Positions 1 through 5,197 of a stretch of DNA of 5,835 nucleotides are shown here, piece after piece; the stretch's first letter is position 1; each line of letters starts with the position of its first letter. This stretch comes from JAIYCX01 sp044351785. Its GTDB lineage: Bacteria > Bdellovibrionota_C > UBA2361 > SZUA-149 > DAOLCO01. The notes beneath the pieces are model-generated. The model was given only the letters and a program-made list of their open reading frames with translations. It was not told the DNA's origin and did no database searches. Location of the stretch: the NCBI GenBank assembly GCA_044351785.1, contig JBILFC010000202.1, positions 1 through 5,835 on the forward strand, in the 5' to 3' direction. The translations under genes were made by a program, and so were the position numbers.

Positions 1-780
1 AGCAGGAAGCTCAGCAAAGAAAGAATAGGCTACTAAGAAGAAGGGGTTATAAGGCCAATTAATGAATTCATAATTTAGAAGAAGTTTATGGTTCACTTGA
101 AACTGATAGATATCAACATTAGAAGTGAATATTAAAAGTATATTTAGAATTGCGGTGGCATCACAGCCCACAGTAATAAAGGAAGTCGCAATATAAATAA
201 TAAATAAAATTATATAATCTTTAGAACTTAGAAATTTAAAGATTGAACCTGAAAATACTAAATCTTTTAGTACGAGAGGACCTTCTGATTTATTTGTCTT
301 TTGGTTAAAACATATGAATGAAGCCCATATTATAAGTCCTGCAAACAGCCAATAAGGAGGCGCTCGTTCAGAGTCTGCACCAGTTTTAATGATTTGGTAG
401 TTATAGTAAGGATTAGGCCCCCAGTTCGGTCCGACAAGATCCGAGCTGGAAATTAATTTATGCTGAGGAATTTGTCTTTCTTTAACAAAGGCTTCGAGAA
501 TACGACCCGTGTTAGAGTCTAGTTTGATTTTTAAGATAATTTTAGTGTCAGCTTTAACTAAAACCTCACCAGTAAATTGATTGTCTGTAAGTGGAGTTAA
601 GTTAGTTTTAGTTCCATTATTAAAGAATGTTGTTGCACTTACTAAACCTTCATTACTTTTTTTAGTATCTACGAGTATTTCTGTCTCATAGAAGTATAAT
701 TTCTGAAGATAGTAAGAGCTATATAAGGCAAAGGCTAAGACTAATAGAGATAAGAAAGAAAGATAATTTTTTACTTTCAT
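1..780 (-). CDS. Membrane protein, probable GT-C type glycosyltransferase, partial (C-terminus beyond left edge)
   Basis: I translated the frame by hand: it is open from an ATG at 780-778 to base 1 (260 codons, no stop), so the C-terminus is missing. An in-frame TAG at 798-796 limits the start to this ATG. Visible order: an N-terminal signal anchor (about residues 6-20), a largely polar, probably beta-rich extracytoplasmic stretch of about 120 residues (21-140), a membrane segment at 141-157, a polar loop, another membrane segment at about 188-205, then 'NVDIYQF' (221-227) and 'NWPYNPFFLVAYSF' (241-254). An Asp just outside the membrane followed by a Trp/Tyr/Pro-rich entry into the next helix resembles the first periplasmic loop of GT-C enzymes (GT87/GT39-like) that use polyprenyl-phosphate sugars. 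This is a resemblance, not a family match. Its place as the last visible gene of an operon with a GT2 and a flippase-like protein supports a role in periplasmic sugar transfer. The CDS is secure; the function is moderate to low confidence. Confidence 0.72.
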   Translation of the reverse strand, partial: MKVKNYLSFLSLLVLAFALYSSYYLQKLYFYETEILVDTKKSNEGLVSATTFFNNGTKTNLTPLTDNQFTGEVLVKADTKIILKIKLDSNTGRILEAFVKERQIPQHKLISSSDLVGPNWGPNPYYNYQIIKTGADSERAPPYWLFAGLIIWASFICFNQKTNKSEGPLVLKDLVFSGSIFKFLSSKDYIILFIIYIATSFITVGCDATAILNILLIFTSNVDIYQFQVNHKLLLNYEFINWPYNPFFLVAYSFFAELPA

Positions 781-787
781 TAAACTA

Positions 788-2161
788 TTAAAATCCTACT
801 ATGCCAGTAAGGCTTCTTTTTCTATCCGGAAGATCATGTGTGATCCCCATAGTTTTTAACGCATTTCCAGCGATTCGGATAGAATTATTTACACTTCTTT
901 CGTCAGGGTATACATGAGCCATATTTACAGCGTAGAATCCGCCAATTGGAGTCTTAACATTTGGGATATCTTTAGAGAAGTTCCTTAGGCAAACAGGCGC
1001 TGCCGTACTAGTTCTAAAGGTTTTCACTTCAATGATATTTTCTATCTTGAAGTTAGGATAGATTCTAACTAGCTCATCAATCCATGCAGCTTCAACTTTC
1101 TTTAAATCTGCCGTCATTAAAGAATTATTCTTTTCAATATACCTAGAAAGATAAGCAATATGCTGGTTTCCGTACCTTTCTTTAGGAATAAAATTAGTGT
1201 GCTCTATTACTCCACCGAATGAGAAGCCAGGATCAGCAACATTTAACCAATAAGTATCACTAAGTGGCTCCTTCATCATTAAAACTACACATATAGCGCC
1301 GAAGTATTCAATCTTATCTAGGATACTTCTAAAACCAGTTTTATCGTTTTCTAATAACTCTGATAGGTATGGTACGGGAATAGTAGAGAGAGTTTTATCC
1401 GCTGAGATCACATCTCCATTCTCAAGAACAACACAATCAATGTTTCCTTCTTTAATATTTAAAGTTTTTACCTTAATCCCTTTTATGATTTCTACTCCCA
1501 TTCTTTCAAGCTCTGTAACGAGCTTATCTACTATTAGTTGCTGACTCCCAAGTAGGTATCCAAGTTGTTCTTTACCTTTATTTCTAGAGCCAACTCTTTG
1601 TTGAAGTCTACCAATCATCCAGCTCGCAGGAATTTGTGGGAAGTAATCACCGAATTTAATTTTCAACATCGGCTTCCAGACTGTTTCAGTAGCTTCTTTC
1701 CCCGCCCATTTATAGAACCAGTCAAGAATTGAAATATCTTCAAACGTTTTCCAGTTCTTAGCTTTTGAAAGTAGAAGACTACTTGCTGCAAATCGTACTC
1801 GATTGATGAACTTCATCGGAGTGAAGTTTAATAGATCCTTAGGAGTGGAAAATGGATAGATCTTTCCATTTCTAAATACACCCATACTTGATTGTTTAAA
1901 AAATAACTTAGAATCAAGTGCCAACTCTTTCAAAAGCCATAAAATTTCTTCATCATGAGTAAAGAAATGATGGTAGTAAAATTCTAGCTGATCACCGGCG
2001 GTTTTGAAAGTAGATAGAAGACCACCAAGGTTATTAGAGCTTTCTATGACTTTAACTTTATAACCAGACTTGGCAGCTAAATAAGCAGCGGTAAGTCCAG
2101 TAGCCCCAGCGCCAATTATAGTTAAAGTGTTACTAGCAGGAGTGTTATTTGAAGTTTCCAT
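788..2161 (-). CDS. FAD-dependent oxidoreductase (amine oxidase / protoporphyrinogen oxidase-like superfamily)
   Basis: Predicted soluble flavoprotein of 457 aa, a usual length for this superfamily. The N-terminus carries the Rossmann dinucleotide-binding motif GAGATG (residues 17-22) after a hydrophobic strand, an acidic residue at the end of the second strand (E40), and the downstream GG pair (46-47) typical of FAD amine oxidase-like proteins. A 'FYYHHFF' segment (61-67) and 'RNGKIYPFSTP' (97-107) recall bacterial relatives found among glycosyltransferase genes and often labelled UDP-galactopyranose mutase-like or HemY-like. The C-terminal block around 408-435 (GFYAVNMAHVYPDERS, then an Ala/Gly-containing helix) fits the second FAD-contacting region. 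The substrate cannot be read from sequence. Placement between a flippase-like gene and a GT-C-like gene suggests work on a sugar or a polyprenyl lipid rather than haem synthesis, but that is inference. The ATG directly abuts the upstream TAA stop and is in the same frame, so no earlier start exists. The fold is confident, the reaction unknown. Confidence 0.9.
   Translation of the reverse strand: METSNNTPASNTLTIIGAGATGLTAAYLAAKSGYKVKVIESSNNLGGLLSTFKTAGDQLEFYYHHFFTHDEEILWLLKELALDSKLFFKQSSMGVFRNGKIYPFSTPKDLLNFTPMKFINRVRFAASSLLLSKAKNWKTFEDISILDWFYKWAGKEATETVWKPMLKIKFGDYFPQIPASWMIGRLQQRVGSRNKGKEQLGYLLGSQQLIVDKLVTELERMGVEIIKGIKVKTLNIKEGNIDCVVLENGDVISADKTLSTIPVPYLSELLENDKTGFRSILDKIEYFGAICVVLMMKEPLSDTYWLNVADPGFSFGGVIEHTNFIPKERYGNQHIAYLSRYIEKNNSLMTADLKKVEAAWIDELVRIYPNFKIENIIEVKTFRTSTAAPVCLRNFSKDIPNVKTPIGGFYAVNMAHVYPDERSVNNSIRIAGNALKTMGITHDLPDRKRSLTGIVGF
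794..798 (-). promoter_or_regulatory. Possible ribosome binding site (TAGGA) for the GT-C-like gene
   Basis: TAGGA on the minus strand lies 13 nt before the ATG at 780, inside the 3' end of the oxidoreductase gene. The spacing is longer than usual for a Shine-Dalgarno site, but two upstream genes of the operon carry AAGGA at nearly the same distance. Confidence 0.35.
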
Positions 2162-3100
2162 TTATTGAATCATATCCTTAGTTGATTTTAGACCGAAGTA
2201 GGGGAGAAAAAGAAGACCAATTATAGTCGTAGGAATTACCTGACAAGCATGCATTATAACTCCATATGCTACAGCTTTACCGACAGGAACACCGAACACA
2301 CCTAGAGAAAGCGTACAGAAGTAATGATATACGCCTATATATCCTGGGCTTGAAGGTACTAGTATTCCTAAATTAATCACCCCTAGAACAAAAAATAAAG
2401 AGAATGGCGCGATTCCAAACCCGAATCCATTAGAAGCAACAACAAACATTTGTTCTTCTATGATCCAGACAGCAAAAGATAAAAAGATTATTCCAAGTAA
2501 TACTAGGGGACTTCTAGACGCTAGGCTAATGCCTTCTAGGAAGCCTTCACCGATCTCTCTAATTTTTTGACTTGGAATCATCTTTAAAATCCGAGGGCCT
2601 ATATAGGGAGCTACAAGTACTCCGACAAGAGCTAGAGAAAATAAAATTATCCCGCCTTTTCTTACATTATATGCCCAGTTAGGAAGTTCAATAGATTTCA
2701 TCGCCAGTACCATGAGTAAAACAATCACGGTCCCATCAAGAATTCTTTCAACTAATATGCTTGATAGGGCTAGAGATCTTTTAATTCCGCAACTTTTACC
2801 CACTACTTGAGCTCTTGCTATTTCTCCAAGGCGCGCTGGAAGTATATTATTAGCCGCATAGCCAACACAAACACTGCCCAATGCTTCCATTAGGCTTAGT
2901 TTAGGAATCATCATCTTAGATCTAAATGCTCTGACTACGATTCCCACTAGATAAATTAAGATCATTAGTAAAATTGTAAAAGCATCAAGGCTTTTAAAGC
3001 CTTCTAGCATTGCTTCTTTATCAGATTTAGAAATTAGGTATGCAACGAGAGATAAGCTTATTATCCAGCTGATAATAAGCTTCGTTTTGTTTTTTTTCAT
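2162..3100 (-). CDS. Flippase-like integral membrane protein (UPF0104 / lysylphosphatidylglycerol synthase TM region / AglD family)
   Basis: A 312-aa, strongly hydrophobic protein with about seven or eight likely membrane segments (near residues 7-23, 41-58, 72-88, 123-135, 149-166, 199-222, 230-250 and 284-302). Family signatures are clear: 'NNILPARLGEIAR' (84-96), 'ERILDG' (119-124) and 'PSSPGYIGVYH' (249-259). These match the PF03706 membrane domain, found in the flippase half of MprF and in stand-alone proteins such as AglD-type and UPF0104 proteins. There is no soluble C-terminal aminoacyl transferase domain, so this is not a full MprF. Stand-alone members often sit beside GT2 genes and are suspected of moving or handling lipid-linked sugars, though the activity is rarely proven. 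The start lies 6 nt after the GT2 stop, and I see no convincing Shine-Dalgarno site, so translation probably depends on coupling. The family is confident; flipping activity here is inferred. Confidence 0.9.
   Translation of the reverse strand: MKKNKTKLIISWIISLSLVAYLISKSDKEAMLEGFKSLDAFTILLMILIYLVGIVVRAFRSKMMIPKLSLMEALGSVCVGYAANNILPARLGEIARAQVVGKSCGIKRSLALSSILVERILDGTVIVLLMVLAMKSIELPNWAYNVRKGGIILFSLALVGVLVAPYIGPRILKMIPSQKIREIGEGFLEGISLASRSPLVLLGIIFLSFAVWIIEEQMFVVASNGFGFGIAPFSLFFVLGVINLGILVPSSPGYIGVYHYFCTLSLGVFGVPVGKAVAYGVIMHACQVIPTTIIGLLFLPYFGLKSTKDMIQ
2175..2179 (-). promoter_or_regulatory. Possible ribosome binding site (AAGGA) for the oxidoreductase gene
   Basis: AAGGA, followed by T, lies 13 nt before the ATG at 2161 and within the last codons of the flippase-like gene. 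The long spacing makes it a weak site by itself. Translational coupling through the abutting TAA-ATG junction may matter more. Confidence 0.35.
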
Positions 3101-3106
3101 GAAATA

Positions 3107-4081
3107 TTAAAGATTAGTAACTTTCTTGACTGCCTTAATTGCTTCAAAGCCACCTTGCTCTTTTACAACATAAAGCGGTCTAGCCTTAACCTCATCAAAT
3201 ATTCTTCCAATATACTCACCGATAATACCTAGTGAGATTAATTGAATTCCTCCTAGCAGTAATACTGCTAAAGTTAGAGTGGTATAGCCTGGTGCTTCTC
3301 TTGGACTATGACCAAGGATTGGAATATCAAATACGCTAAATGCGAAAAACACGCATAGTCCAACAAAGGCACACATGGATATAAAGAAACCTATCATTCC
3401 AATTAATTGTAATGGTCTGTATGAAAAGCCTATTAATCCATCAAAGGCCAATTTAAATAGCTTTTTTAAGGAATATTTAGTCTCTCCTAATAGTCTTGCA
3501 TCTCTTTCGTACTCAACACCAATATGCTTAAACCCAACCCATGATCTAAGACCTCTAACGAATCTATTTCTTTCAGGGAGTGCGTTTAGCGTATCTACCA
3601 CCTTTCTATCCATTACGCAGAAGTCACCAGAGTCTAATGGGATGTGAATAGAAGAAAGTGCACCTAGGATTCTGTAAAATGCCCAGTAGCAAGATTTTTT
3701 TATAGCTGATTCTTTTCTCTTAGTTCTAATTGCGTATACAACATCATATCCTTCTCTCCACTTGTCTATGAACTTTCCAAGAATTTCTGGAGGATCTTGA
3801 AGGTCTGCATCAATAATACAAATGACCTGTCCGCTGATATGTTCAAGGCCTGCAGAAACTGCTGTTTGATGACCGAAGTTTCTAGAGAAGCTCAAGAACT
3901 TAAACCGTCCATCCTTTTCACTAATTCCCTTGATCATGCTTAGCGTTGCATCTCTACTACCGTCATCAACTAGAATGACCTCAAAAGGAGCGCCCCAATT
4001 AGCAGAGGCTGAACAAATTCTTGAATAAAGAGCTTCAATGGATTGTTCCTCATTATATAGAGGAATAACTAAACTAATCAT
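3107..4081 (-). CDS. GT2 polyprenyl-phosphate glycosyltransferase (DPM1/GtrB/ArnC-like)
   Basis: A 324-aa inner-membrane enzyme expected to move a sugar from a nucleotide donor to a polyprenyl (undecaprenyl-type) phosphate on the cytoplasmic face. The N-terminal GT-A domain starts at once with 'MISLVIPLYNEE', has DDGS (39-42) for nucleotide binding and DADLQDPPE (91-99) with the metal-binding DxD. 'DSGDFCVMDR' (150-159), 'RFVRGLRSWVGF' (173-184) and 'GETKYSLKKLFKLAFDG' (199-215) are typical of the GtrB/DPM1-type subgroup. Two C-terminal membrane helices follow (about 224-250 and 267-291) with a short basic tail, as in GtrB-type enzymes of similar length. The donor sugar (glucose, mannose, GlcNAc, aminoarabinose) cannot be read from sequence. 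It is the first gene of the minus-strand operon, with a candidate promoter and AAGGA site just upstream. The start ATG puts the first beta strand at residues 2-7, as expected for the family. Confidence 0.94.
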   Translation of the reverse strand: MISLVIPLYNEEQSIEALYSRICSASANWGAPFEVILVDDGSRDATLSMIKGISEKDGRFKFLSFSRNFGHQTAVSAGLEHISGQVICIIDADLQDPPEILGKFIDKWREGYDVVYAIRTKRKESAIKKSCYWAFYRILGALSSIHIPLDSGDFCVMDRKVVDTLNALPERNRFVRGLRSWVGFKHIGVEYERDARLLGETKYSLKKLFKLAFDGLIGFSYRPLQLIGMIGFFISMCAFVGLCVFFAFSVFDIPILGHSPREAPGYTTLTLAVLLLGGIQLISLGIIGEYIGRIFDEVKARPLYVVKEQGGFEAIKAVKKVTNL

Positions 4082-4093
4082 GGCTGGCTAAGA

Positions 4094-4098
4094 TCCTT
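4094..4098 (-). promoter_or_regulatory. Possible ribosome binding site (AAGGA) for the GT2 gene
   Basis: AAGGA, followed by T, lies 12 nt before the ATG at 4081. It is the best Shine-Dalgarno-like match upstream of the first operon gene and shares its sequence and long spacing with those before the third and fourth genes. Confidence 0.4.
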
Positions 4099-4113
4099 GA
4101 TTTCTTGACTAAA

Positions 4114-4143
4114 ATGATAAACTTACGTGAAAATTTGCCTCAA
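4114..4143 (-). promoter_or_regulatory. Candidate sigma70-type promoter of the glycosyltransferase operon
   Basis: On the minus strand, TTGAGG (4143-4138; 4 of 6 to TTGACA) and TATCAT (4119-4114; 5 of 6 to TATAAT) are separated by 18 bp. Transcription would start near 4107, giving a leader of about 26 nt before the GT2 start, which would contain the AAGGA site. The sequence is AT-rich, so chance matches are likely; this is a reading by eye only. Confidence 0.35.
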
Positions 4144-4249
4144 GTTACCTTAATTTTAAAGAAAATGCAAAGTTTGATAGTAAATTAGCCTGTTATTTGG
4201 CAATTTCGTAGATTGAAATTTGAATTTTATTAATATCAGTCTTGATCAC

Positions 4250-4277
4250 TAGAGAAATTATAAAATTCCATTATGAT
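4250..4277 (+). promoter_or_regulatory. Weak candidate sigma70-type promoter of dapA
   Basis: TAGAGA (4250-4255; 4 of 6 to TTGACA) and TATGAT (4272-4277; 5 of 6 to TATAAT) are 16 bp apart. The start of transcription would be near 4284, about 38 nt before the dapA ATG. The -10 element overlaps the second TGATCA palindrome. The alternative -35-like TTGATC at 4242 has no -10 partner at a suitable distance. Low certainty. Confidence 0.28.
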
Positions 4278-4307
4278 CAGGCGGTAATATTTAAATTGAT
4301 AAATATC

Positions 4308-4311
4308 GGAG
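4308..4311 (+). promoter_or_regulatory. Ribosome binding site of dapA (GGAG)
   Basis: GGAG lies 10 nt before the ATG at 4322 but only 4 nt before an in-frame TTG at 4316. The ATG is preferred because the spacing to TTG is too short, ATG is the stronger start codon, and DapA proteins normally begin a few residues before the 'ALVTPF' strand. Confidence 0.5.
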
Positions 4312-4321
4312 CTTTTTGCTT

Positions 4322-5197
4322 ATGTTTCATGGAGTCCTTACTGCCCTAGTCACCCCATTCACTAATACTGGCGTTGATTATGACGCTTATTCTAAGTTTG
4401 TAGACTGGCAATGCAAAGAGGGTGTTCATGGTGTAGTGCCTTGCGGGACTACAGGTGAGACTGCTACTTTAACTGATGAAGAGTATCAGAAGGTCATAGA
4501 GGTTTGTGTAAAGACAGTAAATAAAAGAGTGCCAGTCATTGCTGGTTCCGGAAGTAACTCTACAGAGAAAACAATTTATTATTCTAAGATTGCGGAAGCT
4601 GCTGGAGCGGATGCATTATTAATAGCTAGTCCATATTATAATAAGCCGACTCAAGAAGGATTGTTCCTACACTTTAAAGCAGCTCACGACGCAACAAATA
4701 TTCCAATTGTATTGTACGATGTTCCAGGTAGATCCGTTGTTGAGATTTCAGTAGATGTGATTGGTAGACTGTCGCAGTTGCCAAGAATAGTTGCTATTAA
4801 AGATGCTACTAATGCTCTTGCGAAACCATTACAAATATCAAAGGTATGTGCAAAAGATTTCTGCCAAATTTCAGGTGAGGATGCAACCTCTCTTGCCCAT
4901 GCAGTGCAAGGTGGAGAAGGATGTATTTCAGTAGTAGCTAATATGGCACCAAGACTTTGTGCGGAAATGTATAATGCATGGTTTAAGGGCGACATTAAAA
5001 AAGCCCAAGAAATAAATCTTCTCCTTCAACCACTAAGAGACCTGGCATTCTGTGAAACTAATCCAATACCTGCAAAATGCGGAGTGTCGCTACTAGGCTT
5101 TGGTAATGGAGAGATGAGACTACCAATGACCAGTGCCACTGAGGGGACAAGAAATAAGTTGAAGGAAGAGTTGGGGAGATTGCGGTTGTTGGCCTAA
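4322..5197 (+). CDS. dapA: 4-hydroxy-tetrahydrodipicolinate synthase (DapA)
   Basis: A 291-aa cytosolic TIM-barrel enzyme that condenses pyruvate with aspartate semialdehyde, the first step committed to diaminopimelate and lysine. The length is almost that of the E. coli enzyme (292 aa). Active-site residues are all visible, one position below E. coli numbering: T43-T44 in CGTTGET, Y106 in SPYYNKPT, Y132 and R137 in YDVPGRS, and the Schiff-base lysine K160 in VAIKDAT. 'ETNPIPAK' (245-252) near the C-terminus is also typical. The 'DFCQISGEDATSLA' and 'ANMAPRLCAEM' segments resemble alphaproteobacterial DapA. The set of pyruvate and ASA-binding residues favours DapA over N-acetylneuraminate lyase or other aldolases of the family. 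The gene stands alone on the plus strand, divergent from the glycan operon, and its stop overlaps the stop of the convergent AAA ATPase gene. I take the ATG at 4322 as start in preference to a TTG two codons earlier. Confidence 0.96.
   Translation: MFHGVLTALVTPFTNTGVDYDAYSKFVDWQCKEGVHGVVPCGTTGETATLTDEEYQKVIEVCVKTVNKRVPVIAGSGSNSTEKTIYYSKIAEAAGADALLIASPYYNKPTQEGLFLHFKAAHDATNIPIVLYDVPGRSVVEISVDVIGRLSQLPRIVAIKDATNALAKPLQISKVCAKDFCQISGEDATSLAHAVQGGEGCISVVANMAPRLCAEMYNAWFKGDIKKAQEINLLLQPLRDLAFCETNPIPAKCGVSLLGFGNGEMRLPMTSATEGTRNKLKEELGRLRLLA

Larger units (their letters stand above)
4082..4321. other. Divergent intergenic region between the glycan operon and dapA
   Basis: This is the only sizeable non-coding stretch (240 bp). 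It is AT-rich and must carry the promoters for both directions. I see a candidate minus-strand promoter near the GT2 gene, a weaker plus-strand candidate near dapA, two copies of the palindrome TGATCA (4243-4248 and 4274-4279), and a small inverted repeat AATTTC/GAAATT (4202-4207 and 4215-4220). I see no small ORF with a good start and no structured leader that resembles a known riboswitch. In particular I cannot recognise a lysine riboswitch ahead of dapA, and the space between the candidate promoter and the start codon is too short for one. Confidence 0.7.

Noticed and set aside
2162..3100. Full MprF (lysylphosphatidylglycerol synthase)
   Set aside because: Only the membrane domain is present; the soluble aminoacyl transferase domain is absent and the protein is far too short.
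3375..3647. 90-codon plus-strand open frame
   Set aside because: It lies wholly antisense to the well-supported GT2 gene, has no recognisable motif and no good start context; a shadow frame.
4202..4220. AATTTC/GAAATT hairpin as a terminator or riboswitch element
   Set aside because: Six AT-rich pairs with a 7-nt loop and no U-run; too weak, and it probably lies upstream of the dapA transcript.
4316..4318. TTG as the start of dapA
   Set aside because: Only 4 nt after GGAG, a weaker codon, and it adds just two residues before the ATG that fits the usual DapA N-terminus.
4684..4995. 103-codon minus-strand open frame
   Set aside because: Antisense to the conserved core of dapA with no protein-like features of its own; a shadow frame.
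4322..5197. N-acetylneuraminate lyase or another DapA-family aldolase instead of DapA
   Set aside because: The Thr-Thr pair, Tyr106, Tyr132, Arg137 and Lys160 match the dihydrodipicolinate synthase set.
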